Source: Gammaproteobacteria bacterium (GTDB taxonomy: Bacteria > Pseudomonadota > Gammaproteobacteria > Pseudomonadales > Azotimanducaceae). From it: 51,744 bases of DNA. The stretch spans positions 44,526 to 96,269 of the forward strand of contig JAPOTJ010000001.1 of NCBI GenBank assembly GCA_026709225.1. The letters are read 5' to 3'. Position 1 is the stretch's first letter; each line of letters starts with the position of its first letter. The translations under genes and the position numbers were made by a program. The notes under the pieces were generated by a model. It did no database searches. It was given only the letters and a program-made list of their open reading frames with translations, and was not told where the DNA came from. Positions 17,522 through 26,572 of the stretch are shown piece after piece.

Positions 17522-17707
17522 ATGCAACAAGAACTCACTCAATCTCAACTCGCAATGGTTGCTGGCAGCGGCCTCTACGACCATTTGCCAGCGCCATCCC
17601 AGCCGATTTCCTTGCCGTCCCAAACAGCCGCAGAGAAGCGACAGATCCTTGAACAACCGGGTCTCGGCAATGTGCAGGCGGTACCGGCAAACTATCCACC
17701 GCTATAA
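17522..17707 (+). CDS. Small peptide with a double-glycine-like leader
   Basis: The 61-residue product starts MQQELTQSQLAMVAGSG. The pattern of an acidic-polar start, a leucine and glutamine pair, then hydrophobic residues before a small-small site (GS or SG) matches class II bacteriocin and RiPP leaders cut by C39 peptidase transporters. The remaining 45 or so residues are proline-rich (HLPAPSQP, ending ANYPPL) with no cysteines. No dedicated transporter, immunity gene or modifying enzyme is in the window, so it would be an orphan precursor. The strong ribosome site is direct evidence of translation. The bacteriocin idea is inference. Confidence 0.5.
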   Translation: MQQELTQSQLAMVAGSGLYDHLPAPSQPISLPSQTAAEKRQILEQPGLGNVQAVPANYPPL

Positions 17708-17850
17708 CCACACAACATATCGCGCTTAGCCGCGCTGGCCACGGATGGCCACCTCTTCCTCCCCGAATTCGATCAACCTGACTCGCCTCGGAAGACAACG
17801 ATGGTATGCGGTCGTAAGGTATCGGGTGCCTGCGCACGAGGCAGAACGGC

Positions 17851-17957
17851 TCGACGACGGGCATGGCGCTGGGGACTGGCGCGACTGCACGTGGAGGTGG
17901 CGACGCTGGTCGGCCTGTGAAACGTCAAACGCTGGACATATCCGCATCTGAAGATTT
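17851..17957 (+). pseudogene. TnpB-like transposon protein tail (decayed)
   Basis: An open stretch translates as ATARGGGDAGRPVKRQ and ends at a TAA inside TACGTAAGTCCC. At the nucleotide level 17890-17930 matches 26995-27035, where a clear TnpB tail is present, over about 40 bases with few differences. Only the last part of the gene is visible and no RuvC motifs remain upstream. The rest of 17708-18060 holds a short inverted repeat (GGCCAC...) and nothing coding that I recognise. Confidence 0.4.
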
Positions 17958-18060
17958 TGCTACGTAAGTCCCTTATGATAGGCCGTGTGTTTCGGAAACA
18001 TTCCATGGCGGCCGTGCTTGTCGCCTTCAAACCTTCATCCTTCGCCACTGGTCGCATGAT

Positions 18061-18534
18061 ATGTCATATTCCCTCAGCATCAACGAAAAGCTAGTCGAGG
18101 TTGACGCCTCGCCCGACACTCCACTTCTCTGGGTGTTGCGCGACCACCTCGGGCTGACCGGCACCAAGTACGGCTGCGGTGGCAACTACTGCGGCAGCTG
18201 CACAGTGCATGTGGACGGTGCCGCGGTCCGCTCCTGCCAACTGCCAGTATCTAGTTTGAATGGCCGCACTGTTCGCACTATCGAATCGCTTGAAACGCAG
18301 CACCCCGAACTCGTGAGCGCGTGGGTCAAGGACAACGTCGCCCAATGTGGGTACTGCCAAGCCGGGCAATTGATGTCAGCCGCCGCACTGATTGATGCGA
18401 GTCCGGATCCGTCCGATCAGGAAATTGATGCCGCCATGACCGGTAACATCTGCCGCTGCGGAACCTATGTCCGCATTCGCGCCGCCATCCACCATGCGGC
18501 GCGCGAACGCAACACCGGAGGTGCCAACGCATGA
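18061..18534 (+). CDS. (2Fe-2S) subunit of a molybdenum hydroxylase (IorA-like)
   Basis: This 157-residue electron-transfer subunit holds two [2Fe-2S] clusters. The plant-type site is CGGNYCGSC with Cys39, Cys44, Cys47 and Cys59. The second, helical site uses Cys96 and Cys99 (QCGYCQ) and Cys131 and Cys133 (NICRCG). It passes electrons from the molybdenum subunit encoded next, which it overlaps by four bases (ATGA). The pair resembles isoquinoline 1-oxidoreductase and related aldehyde or N-heterocycle hydroxylases; the true substrate is not set by these motifs. Confidence 0.9.
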   Translation: MSYSLSINEKLVEVDASPDTPLLWVLRDHLGLTGTKYGCGGNYCGSCTVHVDGAAVRSCQLPVSSLNGRTVRTIESLETQHPELVSAWVKDNVAQCGYCQAGQLMSAAALIDASPDPSDQEIDAAMTGNICRCGTYVRIRAAIHHAARERNTGGANA

Positions 18535-20753
18535 ACGCCATTACAAACCTCTCTCCTGATTTCTCGCGCCGCGGATTCCTTGGCGTCTCCGGGGCGCTGG
18601 TGATCGGGGCAAGCCTTCAAGGTCGTGGCATTCTCGCTCAAGAAAACGCCGCGACACCCTTTGAACCCAACCTGTTCGTTGCCATCGATGGCGACGGCAC
18701 GGTGCGAGTGACATGTCATCGCTCGGAAATGGGGCAAGGCATACGCACCGCCATTGCGCAAGTGGTTGCCGACGAGCTTGATGCCGATTGGTCGAAGGTC
18801 GAAGTCACGCAGGCGCCGGGCGATACGAAGTACGGAAACCAGAACACCGACGGCTCGGTGAGCATCCTTCTGAACTATGATCGCCTGCGCGCTGCGGGCG
18901 CTTCCGCGCGGCTGATGCTGCGGCAAGCCGCGGCACGCCGCTGGGGTGTCAATGTCGAGGAAGTAGGCGCCGTTCACCATGAGGTGATCCATGCCGCGAG
19001 CGGGCGTCGACTCGGCTACGGCGAGGTCGCTGCTGATGCAGCGCTGCTCCCGGTGCCCGAGAATGCGCCGCAAAAGAGCGAGTCCGAGCATCGTTATATC
19101 GGCAAGCCTGCGGTTCATGTTGATGCCGTGGCCATCGCGCGCGGCCAAGGAAACTTTGGCGCCGACTATTCATTGCCCAATATGGCAACCGCGGTCGTGG
19201 TGCGCTGTCCTTGGCTTGGTGGCGATGTCGAATCGATCAACAACACGCCTGACGAAGCAACGCCGGGGCTCGTGGCGATAGAGACACTGCCTCCCGCGCC
19301 AAGCGCAGGGCCGCTGTTTGCGCCGTTAGGCGGGGTGGCCGTGGTCGCAGAGGATACGTGGACCGCCATCAAGATTGCACGCGGCCTTGATATTGAATGG
19401 ACGGGCAGCCCGAATCAGAACTTCGACAGCGAGGCGTTGCGGACATCCCTGCGCGAAGCGGTTACGAAGCCAGGAACACCTGTGCCGGGATCTGGCAAAG
19501 GCGATGTCGATGCCGTGTTTGCCCAGAACGAAGCAGAAAGCGGCATGGAAGTCTCGGCCACCTACGAAACACCCTTCCTTGCGCATGCGCCCATGGAGCC
19601 GCCGGTGGCGGTCGCCGACGTGACGAAGAACAGCGCTGTTGTGCGCGCGCCCTTGCAGGATCCGCAGTCAGCGCGGGGCTTGATTGCCGGCTACCTCGGC
19701 ATGGAATTAGACAAGGTTGAAGTCACGCCGACGCTGCTCGGCGGCGCTTTTGGGCGCAAGTCGAAGCCCGACTTCGCGTTGGAAGCAGTGGAGCTTTCCA
19801 AGCGCCTCAAGCGACCGGTGCGCGTGCAATGGCTGCGTGAAGACGACATTCGCCACGACTACTATCACGCCGCGTCCGTTCAGCATCATCGCGCAGCAGT
19901 TGACGACGAAGGCATGCCGAAAGCATGGCTGCAACGAACAGCGTTTCCTTCCATCACCACAGTGTTCGCAGCGCAAGCAGAAGCCCCGGCACCTTTCGAG
20001 TTGGAACAAGGATTTTCCAACCTCCCCTATTCCGTTGCGAACCAGCGCATGGAATCGATAGGCATCCGTCCCGGTGTGCGCATCGGTTGGCTGCGCTCGG
20101 TGTGCAATGTGTTTCACGGATTCTCCGCCAACGTCTTTGCGGATGAAATGGCAGCGGCCGCCGGACGCGATGCCATTGAACATCGGTTGGCGATGATCCC
20201 GACAAGCGGCAAGCTGAGTCAGCCCGGCATGCCTGCGCCCGAAGGGCACGAACTCGACTATGCAAGACTGCGTGATGTCATTGAGCGCGTCCGCACACTT
20301 TCAGCATGGGATCGCCCACGGCCCGAAGGCATGGGGCTTGGCTTCGCCGTCCACCAGAGCTTCCGCTCCTACGTGGCGATTGTGCTTGAAGCGAGCATCG
20401 TGAACGGACGCCCGCACGTATCAAATGCCTACGTCACCCTCGACTGCGGCACTTATGTCAATCCGGATAGCTGCCTTGCGCAGATGGAGGGCGCTGTGGT
20501 GTTCGGTCTCTCGCTTGCGCTCCACGGCAGCATTGACATGAAGGACGGCGCCGTCGTGCAAAGCAATTTCCACGATTATCCCGTGCTGCGTATTGCTGAA
20601 GCGCCCGCCACACAGGTTGAATTGGTGCCGTCACAAGGGAGATTGCCTGCTGGCGTTGGCGAGCCGGGTGTACCTCCTGTGGCACCCGCGCTCGTGAACG
20701 CTTTGTATGCGGCAAGCGGCGTTCGACACCGCGCCTTGCCGATCAAGGTGTGA
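18531..20753 (+). CDS. Molybdopterin-binding catalytic subunit (IorB-like)
   Basis: The 740-residue subunit of a xanthine-oxidase-family hydroxylase binds the molybdenum cofactor. It has a Tat signal ([10 protein letters not shown], arginines 13-14), so the complex is probably folded in the cytoplasm and exported by the Tat system, encoded here at 48970-50302. Family stretches include [10 protein letters not shown] near residue 63, [14 protein letters not shown], and the C-terminal [19 protein letters not shown] with the glutamate base of this family. The domain order of IorB, with no separate FAD subunit nearby, suggests electrons go to a cytochrome. Substrate unknown. Confidence 0.88.
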   Translation: MNAITNLSPDFSRRGFLGVSGALVIGASLQGRGILAQENAATPFEPNLFVAIDGDGTVRVTCHRSEMGQGIRTAIAQVVADELDADWSKVEVTQAPGDTKYGNQNTDGSVSILLNYDRLRAAGASARLMLRQAAARRWGVNVEEVGAVHHEVIHAASGRRLGYGEVAADAALLPVPENAPQKSESEHRYIGKPAVHVDAVAIARGQGNFGADYSLPNMATAVVVRCPWLGGDVESINNTPDEATPGLVAIETLPPAPSAGPLFAPLGGVAVVAEDTWTAIKIARGLDIEWTGSPNQNFDSEALRTSLREAVTKPGTPVPGSGKGDVDAVFAQNEAESGMEVSATYETPFLAHAPMEPPVAVADVTKNSAVVRAPLQDPQSARGLIAGYLGMELDKVEVTPTLLGGAFGRKSKPDFALEAVELSKRLKRPVRVQWLREDDIRHDYYHAASVQHHRAAVDDEGMPKAWLQRTAFPSITTVFAAQAEAPAPFELEQGFSNLPYSVANQRMESIGIRPGVRIGWLRSVCNVFHGFSANVFADEMAAAAGRDAIEHRLAMIPTSGKLSQPGMPAPEGHELDYARLRDVIERVRTLSAWDRPRPEGMGLGFAVHQSFRSYVAIVLEASIVNGRPHVSNAYVTLDCGTYVNPDSCLAQMEGAVVFGLSLALHGSIDMKDGAVVQSNFHDYPVLRIAEAPATQVELVPSQGRLPAGVGEPGVPPVAPALVNALYAASGVRHRALPIKV

Positions 20754-20758
20754 ACTGC

Positions 20759-21292
20759 TTAGCTGCCAGAGCCGCCGCCGAAGAACTTCGCGTAGGCGGC
20801 ACGGAGTCCTGCGATCAAGAGCAACCCTAGACCGAGCAACTGATAGATCGGCCCAAGGAACGTTTTGACCGAAGTCGCTGTTGATGCCCACGCGACCTGC
20901 GATTCGCTAATCTCTGGAAAAGAGATGAGCATCGCCGTCACCTGGACGTTTTCGAGAAGATCGAACATACCTGATATCACAGGCAGATAGGCCAAGAACC
21001 AAAGGCCTTCGGTGAGCCTGAATCGATAGATGAGGCCAGCGAACAAGGTGACATAGACCAAAGGGAACAGCGTGTCGAGTGTCGGGCTAGCCCACGCGTA
21101 CACCGTTCTGCCGTCTTCCCCGTATTCCTTGAGCGCCGCCATGGCCTCGTCATACGAGTAGCTCGGCTTCAAATCCAGCAATTCCCCATTGATCGGGAGA
21201 TTCGGGAACACGAGGAACAGAAACGCCAAGGTAGCGACAAACGTCGCTGCCAAGACATAGGTGCCGCTCGCGAATTCAAAATAGCGTCTCAT
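20759..21292 (-). CDS. Hypothetical four-helix membrane protein
   Basis: This 177-residue protein has four predicted membrane helices (near residues 7-28, 76-95, 103-122 and 150-170) and a soluble loop after the first. I do not recognise the family. I chose the ATG at 21292. A longer frame from 21424 reads straight through the tRNA-Ala gene and is not credible. It faces the molybdenum hydroxylase tail-to-tail with a five-base gap. Nothing in the sequence gives a function. Confidence 0.65.
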   Translation of the reverse strand: MRRYFEFASGTYVLAATFVATLAFLFLVFPNLPINGELLDLKPSYSYDEAMAALKEYGEDGRTVYAWASPTLDTLFPLVYVTLFAGLIYRFRLTEGLWFLAYLPVISGMFDLLENVQVTAMLISFPEISESQVAWASTATSVKTFLGPIYQLLGLGLLLIAGLRAAYAKFFGGGSGS

Positions 21293-21332
21293 GTGCTTGC
21301 CCTCCTCAAGGCTGGCGCGTCGCAGTGGTTTC

Positions 21333-21408
<76 letters not shown>

Positions 21409-21528
21409 ACGCGAGGCTTCGCATCGTAGATGCGTTTGCCTGCGCCTGTCAATGTGCTTGGCTGCAAAACATTGACTGCGGAACATTGACTGCATAATGC
21501 AAGTCACCACGACACCAGAGGACGCTGC

Positions 21529-22047
21529 ATGGACACGCTCGACGAAGTCTACTCCCGCCTTGTCATCGCCGAATTAAGCAGCCGTTACATGCGCGGCCTC
21601 GATCGGCTCGACAAGGCGCTGCTGGCATCCGTCTTTCATGACGACGCCACAACTGACTACGGGTTCATCAAAGCGCCAGCCAGCGAATTTATCGAATTCG
21701 CGCACAACGCGCTCGCCCAGCACGCTTCAAACCACCATATGATCGGTCAAATTCTCATCGGGTTCGAAGATGATGACACCGCTTTTGGCGAAGTCTATTT
21801 CCAAGCCCAGCATCGGCTCGATATGGGCGGTGAAGACACTGAACTCTTTGTGTCAGGGCGCTATTCAGATCGCTACGAGCGGCGCGGTGGCATATGGAAA
21901 ATCGCCCACCGCGCCGAAGTCAACGACTGGACGCGAAGCGACCCGCCGAGCGATCGATACTTCCACGCCATGCCCGCTCAGCTTCGCGGCGCGCGTGGAG
22001 AAGATGACTATTCGAGCCAGTTTATTGGACGGGTTGTTTCGCTGTGA
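21529..22047 (+). CDS. SnoaL/NTF2-like protein
   Basis: This 172-residue protein fits the NTF2-like fold used by aromatic-ring hydroxylase small subunits and SnoaL-type cyclases and isomerases. It begins with a helix (EVYSRLVIAELSSRYMRGLD), then FHDDATTDYG, and the strand segments SNHHMIGQILI and GGIWKIAHRAEVNDW. The paired histidines in SNHHMIG are common in this group. Its 3' end overlaps the ABM gene (22022-22047) tail-to-tail. Substrate and reaction are unknown. Confidence 0.75.
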   Translation: MDTLDEVYSRLVIAELSSRYMRGLDRLDKALLASVFHDDATTDYGFIKAPASEFIEFAHNALAQHASNHHMIGQILIGFEDDDTAFGEVYFQAQHRLDMGGEDTELFVSGRYSDRYERRGGIWKIAHRAEVNDWTRSDPPSDRYFHAMPAQLRGARGEDDYSSQFIGRVVSL

Positions 22048-22381
22048 AGAAATCAGGCCGCGGCGTGCCGCTGTCATCCATCACCGGCTCAACGAGGTCC
22101 ACACGGTACTTGGACGCATCCATCGAGAGCGGCCCGTATTTGCCGACATGTCCTCCCATCGCGGCAAACCATTGACCGCTGAAGTGATTGCGTAGCGCTT
22201 CCTCATCGGCCCACTGCTCGAACACGCGCACACGGCCCGGCTGGTTCATGTCCTTTGACCAGTCATAGTGCAGGCAGCCTGGCTGACTCAAAGCGCCTTT
22301 CATGAATGCATCCCCTTCGGTCAGAAATTCATCGACCTTCTCTGGCGGAAAGTCGATCACGGCGTAGATCACAATTGACAT
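22022..22381 (-). CDS. Antibiotic biosynthesis monooxygenase (ABM) domain protein
   Basis: The 119-residue protein matches the ABM dimeric alpha-beta barrel family: an opening strand VIYAVIDFPPEKVDEF, then QPGCLHYDWSKD, VRVFEQWADEEALRNHFSG and a closing strand. Members include small cofactor-free oxygenases and quinol-modifying enzymes such as YgiN. Function beyond the fold cannot be read. It overlaps the NTF2-like gene convergently and lies back to back with the PLP lyase gene. Confidence 0.8.
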   Translation of the reverse strand: MSIVIYAVIDFPPEKVDEFLTEGDAFMKGALSQPGCLHYDWSKDMNQPGRVRVFEQWADEEALRNHFSGQWFAAMGGHVGKYGPLSMDASKYRVDLVEPVMDDSGTPRPDFFTAKQPVQ

Positions 22382-22504
22382 GGCTATATGGCTCCTTTGA
22401 ATCTGAACATCGCAAGCTCAGCTGCACGCTGCGCCACGACGATATCCGTGCAATTTCAAGTCGAGCGGCGCACAATACGCTCTTTTGCCGCCGAGGTGCA
22501 CAGC

Positions 22505-23461
22505 GTGCGACTGCCGAGTCTCGAAGATGTACGCCGAGCAGGCGAGGTCGTCTATCAGGACCTCGCACCTACGCCACAAATCTGCTGGCCATTGCTGTCG
22601 AATCGAATTGGTGCCGAAGTATGGGTGAAGCATGAGAACATGCTGCCCGTCGGTGCCTTCAAGATACGCGGCGGGCTGTTCTACATGCACGAGCTTGCCA
22701 ACTCCGATGATACGCCGCCGGGCGTCATCACTGCCACACGCGGCAATCATGGGCAGTCGATCGCCTTCGCGGCGGCCAAGCATGGCATCAAAGCAGTCAT
22801 CGTCGTGCCAAGAGGCAACTGCGCCGCGAAGAACCATGCCATGCGGAGCCTTGGCGCCGAACTGATCGAACATGGCGAGGACTTTGACACAGCCTCCGAG
22901 CACGCGCGCGAGCTTGCGTGTTCTGCCGGATTGAGGCCTATCGCTTCGTTTGACCCGTGTCTTGTCGCAGGCGTTGCCACCTATGCGCTTGAGTTCTTTG
23001 AAGCTGTGCAAGCGCTCGATACCATGTATGTGCCGATCGGCATGGGCTCCGGCATCTGCGGCGTCATCGCTATGCGCGAAGCGCTCGGGCTCGCCACCGA
23101 AGTCGTTGGCGTCGTCGCTAGGGAAGCCAATACCTACCCTTTGTCCATGGCCGCAGGCCATCCGGTGACGACCAACTCGGCCGACACGATCGCCGATGGC
23201 CTCGCAATCAGAAAAGCGAACCCACAAGCGCTCGCAATCATCACACGGCACGCAGCGCGCATTGTCGAAGTCAGCGAAACTGAGATTCGTAGCGCCATTC
23301 GCTGCTATCAAGGCGATTGCAGTCAGATCGCCGAAGGGGCGGCGGCCGCTGCGCTCGCCGCACTCATGCAGGAGCGAAGCGAAATGGCTGGCAAGCGTGT
23401 TGGACTGGTGCTGTCGGGCAGCAATATCGGCCGCGAACTTTTTATGGATGTCCTCGCCTAG
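22505..23461 (+). CDS. Threonine dehydratase-like PLP enzyme
   Basis: The enzyme belongs to the beta-family PLP enzymes that deaminate threonine or serine. The lysine that binds PLP lies in GAFKIRGG, the phosphate loop is in MGSGICGVIA, and ATRGNHGQSIAFAA is the substrate loop. The C-terminal regulatory domain of IlvA is absent, so it resembles the short catabolic or racemase-type enzymes (318 residues from GTG 22505, which has GAGGTG before it). A longer frame opens at ATG 22388. The TAG stop lies within the first four bases (CTAG) of a miniature element, so the natural end may have been altered. Confidence 0.82.
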   Translation: MRLPSLEDVRRAGEVVYQDLAPTPQICWPLLSNRIGAEVWVKHENMLPVGAFKIRGGLFYMHELANSDDTPPGVITATRGNHGQSIAFAAAKHGIKAVIVVPRGNCAAKNHAMRSLGAELIEHGEDFDTASEHARELACSAGLRPIASFDPCLVAGVATYALEFFEAVQALDTMYVPIGMGSGICGVIAMREALGLATEVVGVVAREANTYPLSMAAGHPVTTNSADTIADGLAIRKANPQALAIITRHAARIVEVSETEIRSAIRCYQGDCSQIAEGAAAAALAALMQERSEMAGKRVGLVLSGSNIGRELFMDVLA

Positions 23462-23639
23462 GAGCCTGCGCCGTAGAAATTCGCGGCCGCAAATCCGCTC
23501 CCACTCGCCCGTTTGAACATTTGACCTCGTTCGATTCGATTTCGTCAAATATAGCCCGACAGTATCCTCAATCGACCCTCCAAACGGGCGGCGGGATCGA
23601 ATTTTCGCTTGTCTGAATTTCTACGGCGCAGGCTCCTAG
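23458..23639. mobile_element. Miniature inverted-repeat element with 25-bp perfect ends
   Basis: Bases 23458-23482 and 23615-23639 are perfect 25-base inverted repeats beginning CTAGGAGCCTGCG. Inside are two more nested pairs: CGCCCGTTTG (23506-23515) with its complement at 23581-23590, and ATTTGAC (23519-23525) with GTCAAAT (23544-23550). The whole 182 bases can fold into one long interrupted hairpin. There is no transposase gene, which fits a MITE moved by a related insertion sequence. The outer CTAG may be the target. The left end contains the PLP gene's stop codon. Confidence 0.85.
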
Positions 23640-23649
23640 ACATTTTGTC

Positions 23650-23756
23650 TAGTGCTCCGTCAAACTAAAAATGAGTGTCAGTGGCTGCGGGCCGCGCCTT
23701 GCATCTGGGCGCTTGTGGGTGCGCTGATCCGGCATTATTAGTTTGATGGAGCACTA
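23650..23756. mobile_element. Second MITE, TA-flanked, IS630-like
   Basis: Nineteen-base ends at 23650-23668 (starting TAGTGCTCCGTCAAAC) and 23738-23756 pair with one mismatch. Both ends begin with TA, and TA duplication is the mark of the IS630/Tc1-mariner group, so I infer that origin. The 107 bases contain no gene. The right end supplies the TAG stop of holB. A related solo end is found at 33773-33792. Confidence 0.75.
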
Positions 23757-24659
23757 CGTTATACGCGACCATTCGGTCACAAGATTGCCGGCAGTGAGCC
23801 GCACGTTCAAGGCTATCCCTTCATGCGTCATGCGTCGAACGTCTGTTAATCGGCACCAGAACTTCCAGATGCGCTCAGGGTCGAGGGCAGCATCGCTGAG
23901 AGTCGCCGGTCTTGGCTGCATCATCGAAGCGCAGTAGCGCATCCATATCGCGAGCCATGTATCAGTATCAAGGTCGCCGAGGACATCGACAAGCTTCGCC
24001 TGCCCGCGCCCTTTCATAGCCTCGGTCAGCATGGGGCCGAGGAGCGGTGCGCCGCGGAAGAGCGCTTGATCTGCCGCGAGCGGCGCACCGCCTGATTCAA
24101 ACAGATAGCTGGCAATGACCGCTTCCTCTATGCCTTCGTGTCGCGCGGCGAGCCAGGCGATGGCATCGAGGCGAGACGGTGTCTTGGTTTCAATTCGCTG
24201 CACACGAGAGCGTATCGTCGGCAGCAGGCGCGCAGGCACGTGGCTGAGCAAAATCAGAAGGCTGCCGAGCGGCGGCTCTTCAAGCGTTTTCAAGAAGGCA
24301 TTGCTCGCTGCGCGCGTCATGCGATGCGCATCGTTCATGACCACGACTTTTCTCCCAACCAATTGCGGCGTCAGATGCAGCCACGCATCGAGCTCGCGAA
24401 TCGTCTCGATAGAAAGGCTTGCTTTGCCGCCATCGGTCTCTACGAGCCTGAGATCCGCGTGAGCAAGCGCATGGCTCTTCAACTCAGGGAACATCCCGCT
24501 CTGCTCCCCAAGCGCACGCAAGGCACACGCATCGGCGAGATGCTCAAGGCCAACGCCAGCCGGCCCGGTCAGCAACACCCCATGCGGCATCCTGTCCTGA
24601 CGGTCAAGTGCTTCGATGCGCTCCCATGGCGCCTGAAGCCACGGCGGAAGCTGTTTCAC
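23754..24659 (-). CDS. holB: DNA polymerase III delta-prime subunit
   Basis: HolB is a stator subunit of the clamp loader that places the sliding clamp on DNA. The 301-residue protein has the expected degenerate P-loop (GPAGVGLEHLADAC, without the lysine), the sensor-like AHRMTRAASNAFLKTLEEPP and LLSHVPARLLPTIRSR. The SRC-type motif of clamp loaders appears as TIRSRVQR. The stop codon falls in the end of a MITE, so the last residues (WSRIT) may not be the original ones. The start overlaps the tmk stop by four bases. Confidence 0.9.
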   Translation of the reverse strand: MKQLPPWLQAPWERIEALDRQDRMPHGVLLTGPAGVGLEHLADACALRALGEQSGMFPELKSHALAHADLRLVETDGGKASLSIETIRELDAWLHLTPQLVGRKVVVMNDAHRMTRAASNAFLKTLEEPPLGSLLILLSHVPARLLPTIRSRVQRIETKTPSRLDAIAWLAARHEGIEEAVIASYLFESGGAPLAADQALFRGAPLLGPMLTEAMKGRGQAKLVDVLGDLDTDTWLAIWMRYCASMMQPRPATLSDAALDPERIWKFWCRLTDVRRMTHEGIALNVRLTAGNLVTEWSRIT

Positions 24660-25279
24660 GCGCGAGTTCCGAAGTGCGTTTCGACTGCCGCCAGCGCCTG
24701 GCGCCGCACTTCCAAAGCTGACTGCGAAGCGTCAATGACGACAAATCGATTCGAGGCCCGCGCGCGCTCAAGATAGTTGTTCCGAACACGTTCCAAGAAC
24801 GCCAAGGACTCACGTTCATACCGGTCTGCCTTGTGTGAGGCGATTCTCTTGAGTCCTTCCTCTGGCGCAAGGTCAAAGAGCAGCGTCAAATCAGGCTCAA
24901 GCTTTGGATGCACGATCTGTGAGAGGGTGTCAATCCACGCGGCAGAGATGCCGCTGCCGCCGCCTTGGTAGGCGTGCGTGGCATCAGTGAAGCGATCGCA
25001 GAGCACAACCTTGCCGCGATTGATCGCAGGCTCAATCACTTCGACGAGGTGCGCCCTGCGACTCGCAAAGTGCAGCAGCAGCTCGGCAACAGGGTCGAGC
25101 GTTTCGGCATCAGACCAGAGAAGCATCTCGCGGATTGCCTCGGCAACGCGCGTGCCACCGGGCTCGCGCGTGGTCACCACGTCCTTGCCGCGCTCTTCAA
25201 GGAAACTCGCGATGTGCGGGATGCAGGTCGATTTACCGACACCTTCAACGCCTTCCAGAGTAATGAACCAGCCCTTCAT
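24656..25279 (-). CDS. tmk: Thymidylate kinase
   Basis: Tmk phosphorylates dTMP to dTDP for DNA synthesis. The 207-residue protein has the P-loop EGVEGVGKST near residue 8, the DR(Y/F/H) motif in LCDRFTDATHAYQGGG and the arginine-containing lid after DLAPEEGLKR. It lies four bases downstream of the left inverted repeat of the hipBA cassette, so its own upstream link to mltG is broken. It now probably depends on read-through from the hipBA or mltG promoters. Confidence 0.95.
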   Translation of the reverse strand: MKGWFITLEGVEGVGKSTCIPHIASFLEERGKDVVTTREPGGTRVAEAIREMLLWSDAETLDPVAELLLHFASRRAHLVEVIEPAINRGKVVLCDRFTDATHAYQGGGSGISAAWIDTLSQIVHPKLEPDLTLLFDLAPEEGLKRIASHKADRYERESLAFLERVRNNYLERARASNRFVVIDASQSALEVRRQALAAVETHFGTRA

Positions 25280-25282
25280 TTA

Positions 25283-25306
25283 GGGACTTATATACGAAAG
25301 TTGACA
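25283..25306. repeat. Left 24-bp inverted repeat of hipBA cassette
   Basis: This 24-base sequence (starting GGGACTTATATACG) is the exact reverse complement of 27063-27086. With AAGTCCC just beyond (25306-25312) it can also form a local hairpin. It marks the left edge of the inserted segment, four bases before the tmk start. Confidence 0.9.
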
Positions 25307-25327
25307 AGTCCCATAGAATACCTCCGA

Positions 25328-26572
25328 TTATCGCCTTTGTGAGGCGACACGTTCGAACCCAATCGCCGTATTCAGTTCTCGATGCTCAAATGCCGGAGCA
25401 AACGACGCGATCTCCTTCGGAGTCATGCCGTATTGTGCACATCGCACACGCCACTGTGTCTGAAGTGTTCGCGCCATCTTCGCAACACGCTTCGCAGCCG
25501 AAGTTCGGTCGATGATGAACGCATCAGCCAGTTCAACCAATGCTTCAACAGACGGAACGAATCCGACAGACGGATGAATCCCTGTTTTGAGTTGCGGGTG
25601 ACGTGTCGGCTGTGGGTTCACATCGAACACAGGTGAAAGCACCCATTCATTGCCAACCCGAAGCAGCCCGTGATTACGCAAATGATCGTCGGTGTTCTTC
25701 ACAAGAATTGTGAACGCCACCCGTTCGTAGAGTTCATTCGCTTCGCTCAGAAACGAACCCGTCGATGTTTCAATCAGTTGTTCGGCGATCTCACTATAGA
25801 ACGTCCCTTCCCCGATAAAGCTCTTCGCCGAAATATACGGAATACGTAGTTGACCTTGACGGTCAAAGCGTTTGACGAGGGCAATTGGGAACGGATCATG
25901 TGGTCCGACAAGACGTGCATCTGCTGCGCGAAGCCCGACATCCTTCGCCAACTGTAAGGTTGCGACTTCAAGACGTGTCACAGGCACCGTGTCACGCGAT
26001 GTCATGAACTTCGCAAGATGGAGTGTACCTGTTGCGTCAACGCAATCTGACTTTGGTCGTGCCCCGCCAAGGCTGTCACCTCGTCCGCACAATGCCCGTG
26101 CCGCATTCGCTGCGTCAGATAACGCGCCAGTCTCGACAAGCTGACAGAGCCGTTGGATATCAGAAAGTTCACCTTCCGCTGGTGTCGCGGTTGGTTCGTG
26201 ACCGAGCGCCCTATTCCCCTTGTCAACAAACCGCAATGCACCAAGGCGTGTCGTATCGTTCACAGACAACAAGGCTTCGAGTTCCGTTGGTGCGCGACCG
26301 AGTTGTGCGGTCATGAGTTTCCTTCCCCATGCGTCGGGCGCACAGTCAGCAATCGCACTTGGGAGCGCCGAACGTGTGTCGCCCGGTCGCGACCAGTGAT
26401 GGTGCCAACCCGCAGTAAGCGGGAGATGTGGGTCAAGTGCAAACCCGTCGCGAAGCCACGCATTGTCGTACCGAAACGCGGAACCTTGTTTGTCGCCCTT
26501 CGTCTCAAAGATCAATTCGCCGACAAGCGTATCGTTGAGCTTGACGTTGACGGCTTGCGGTGTCCTATTCAT
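25328..26572 (-). CDS. hipA: HipA-family serine/threonine kinase toxin
   Basis: HipA-type toxins phosphorylate aminoacyl-tRNA synthetases or related targets and slow growth until HipB silences them. This 414-residue protein has the N-terminal HipA domain, the central VKRFDRQ lysine motif, and the C-terminal catalytic NTDDHLRNHGLL plus the metal-binding SPVFDVNP, matching the kinase core of HipA. An intact catalytic centre means it may be active. It overlaps the hipB stop by four bases, downstream of the antitoxin as in E. coli. It is part of a segment closed by inverted repeats. Confidence 0.88.
   Translation of the reverse strand: MNRTPQAVNVKLNDTLVGELIFETKGDKQGSAFRYDNAWLRDGFALDPHLPLTAGWHHHWSRPGDTRSALPSAIADCAPDAWGRKLMTAQLGRAPTELEALLSVNDTTRLGALRFVDKGNRALGHEPTATPAEGELSDIQRLCQLVETGALSDAANAARALCGRGDSLGGARPKSDCVDATGTLHLAKFMTSRDTVPVTRLEVATLQLAKDVGLRAADARLVGPHDPFPIALVKRFDRQGQLRIPYISAKSFIGEGTFYSEIAEQLIETSTGSFLSEANELYERVAFTILVKNTDDHLRNHGLLRVGNEWVLSPVFDVNPQPTRHPQLKTGIHPSVGFVPSVEALVELADAFIIDRTSAAKRVAKMARTLQTQWRVRCAQYGMTPKEIASFAPAFEHRELNTAIGFERVASQRR

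Noticed and set aside
22418..23548. A 376-codon minus-strand frame opposite the PLP lyase
   Set aside because: Its product has no recognisable motifs and it is a mirror of a real, motif-rich gene.
25280..25284. Target-site duplication at the hipBA cassette edges
   Set aside because: Bases outside the two inverted repeats do not match as a direct repeat, so no duplication can be claimed.
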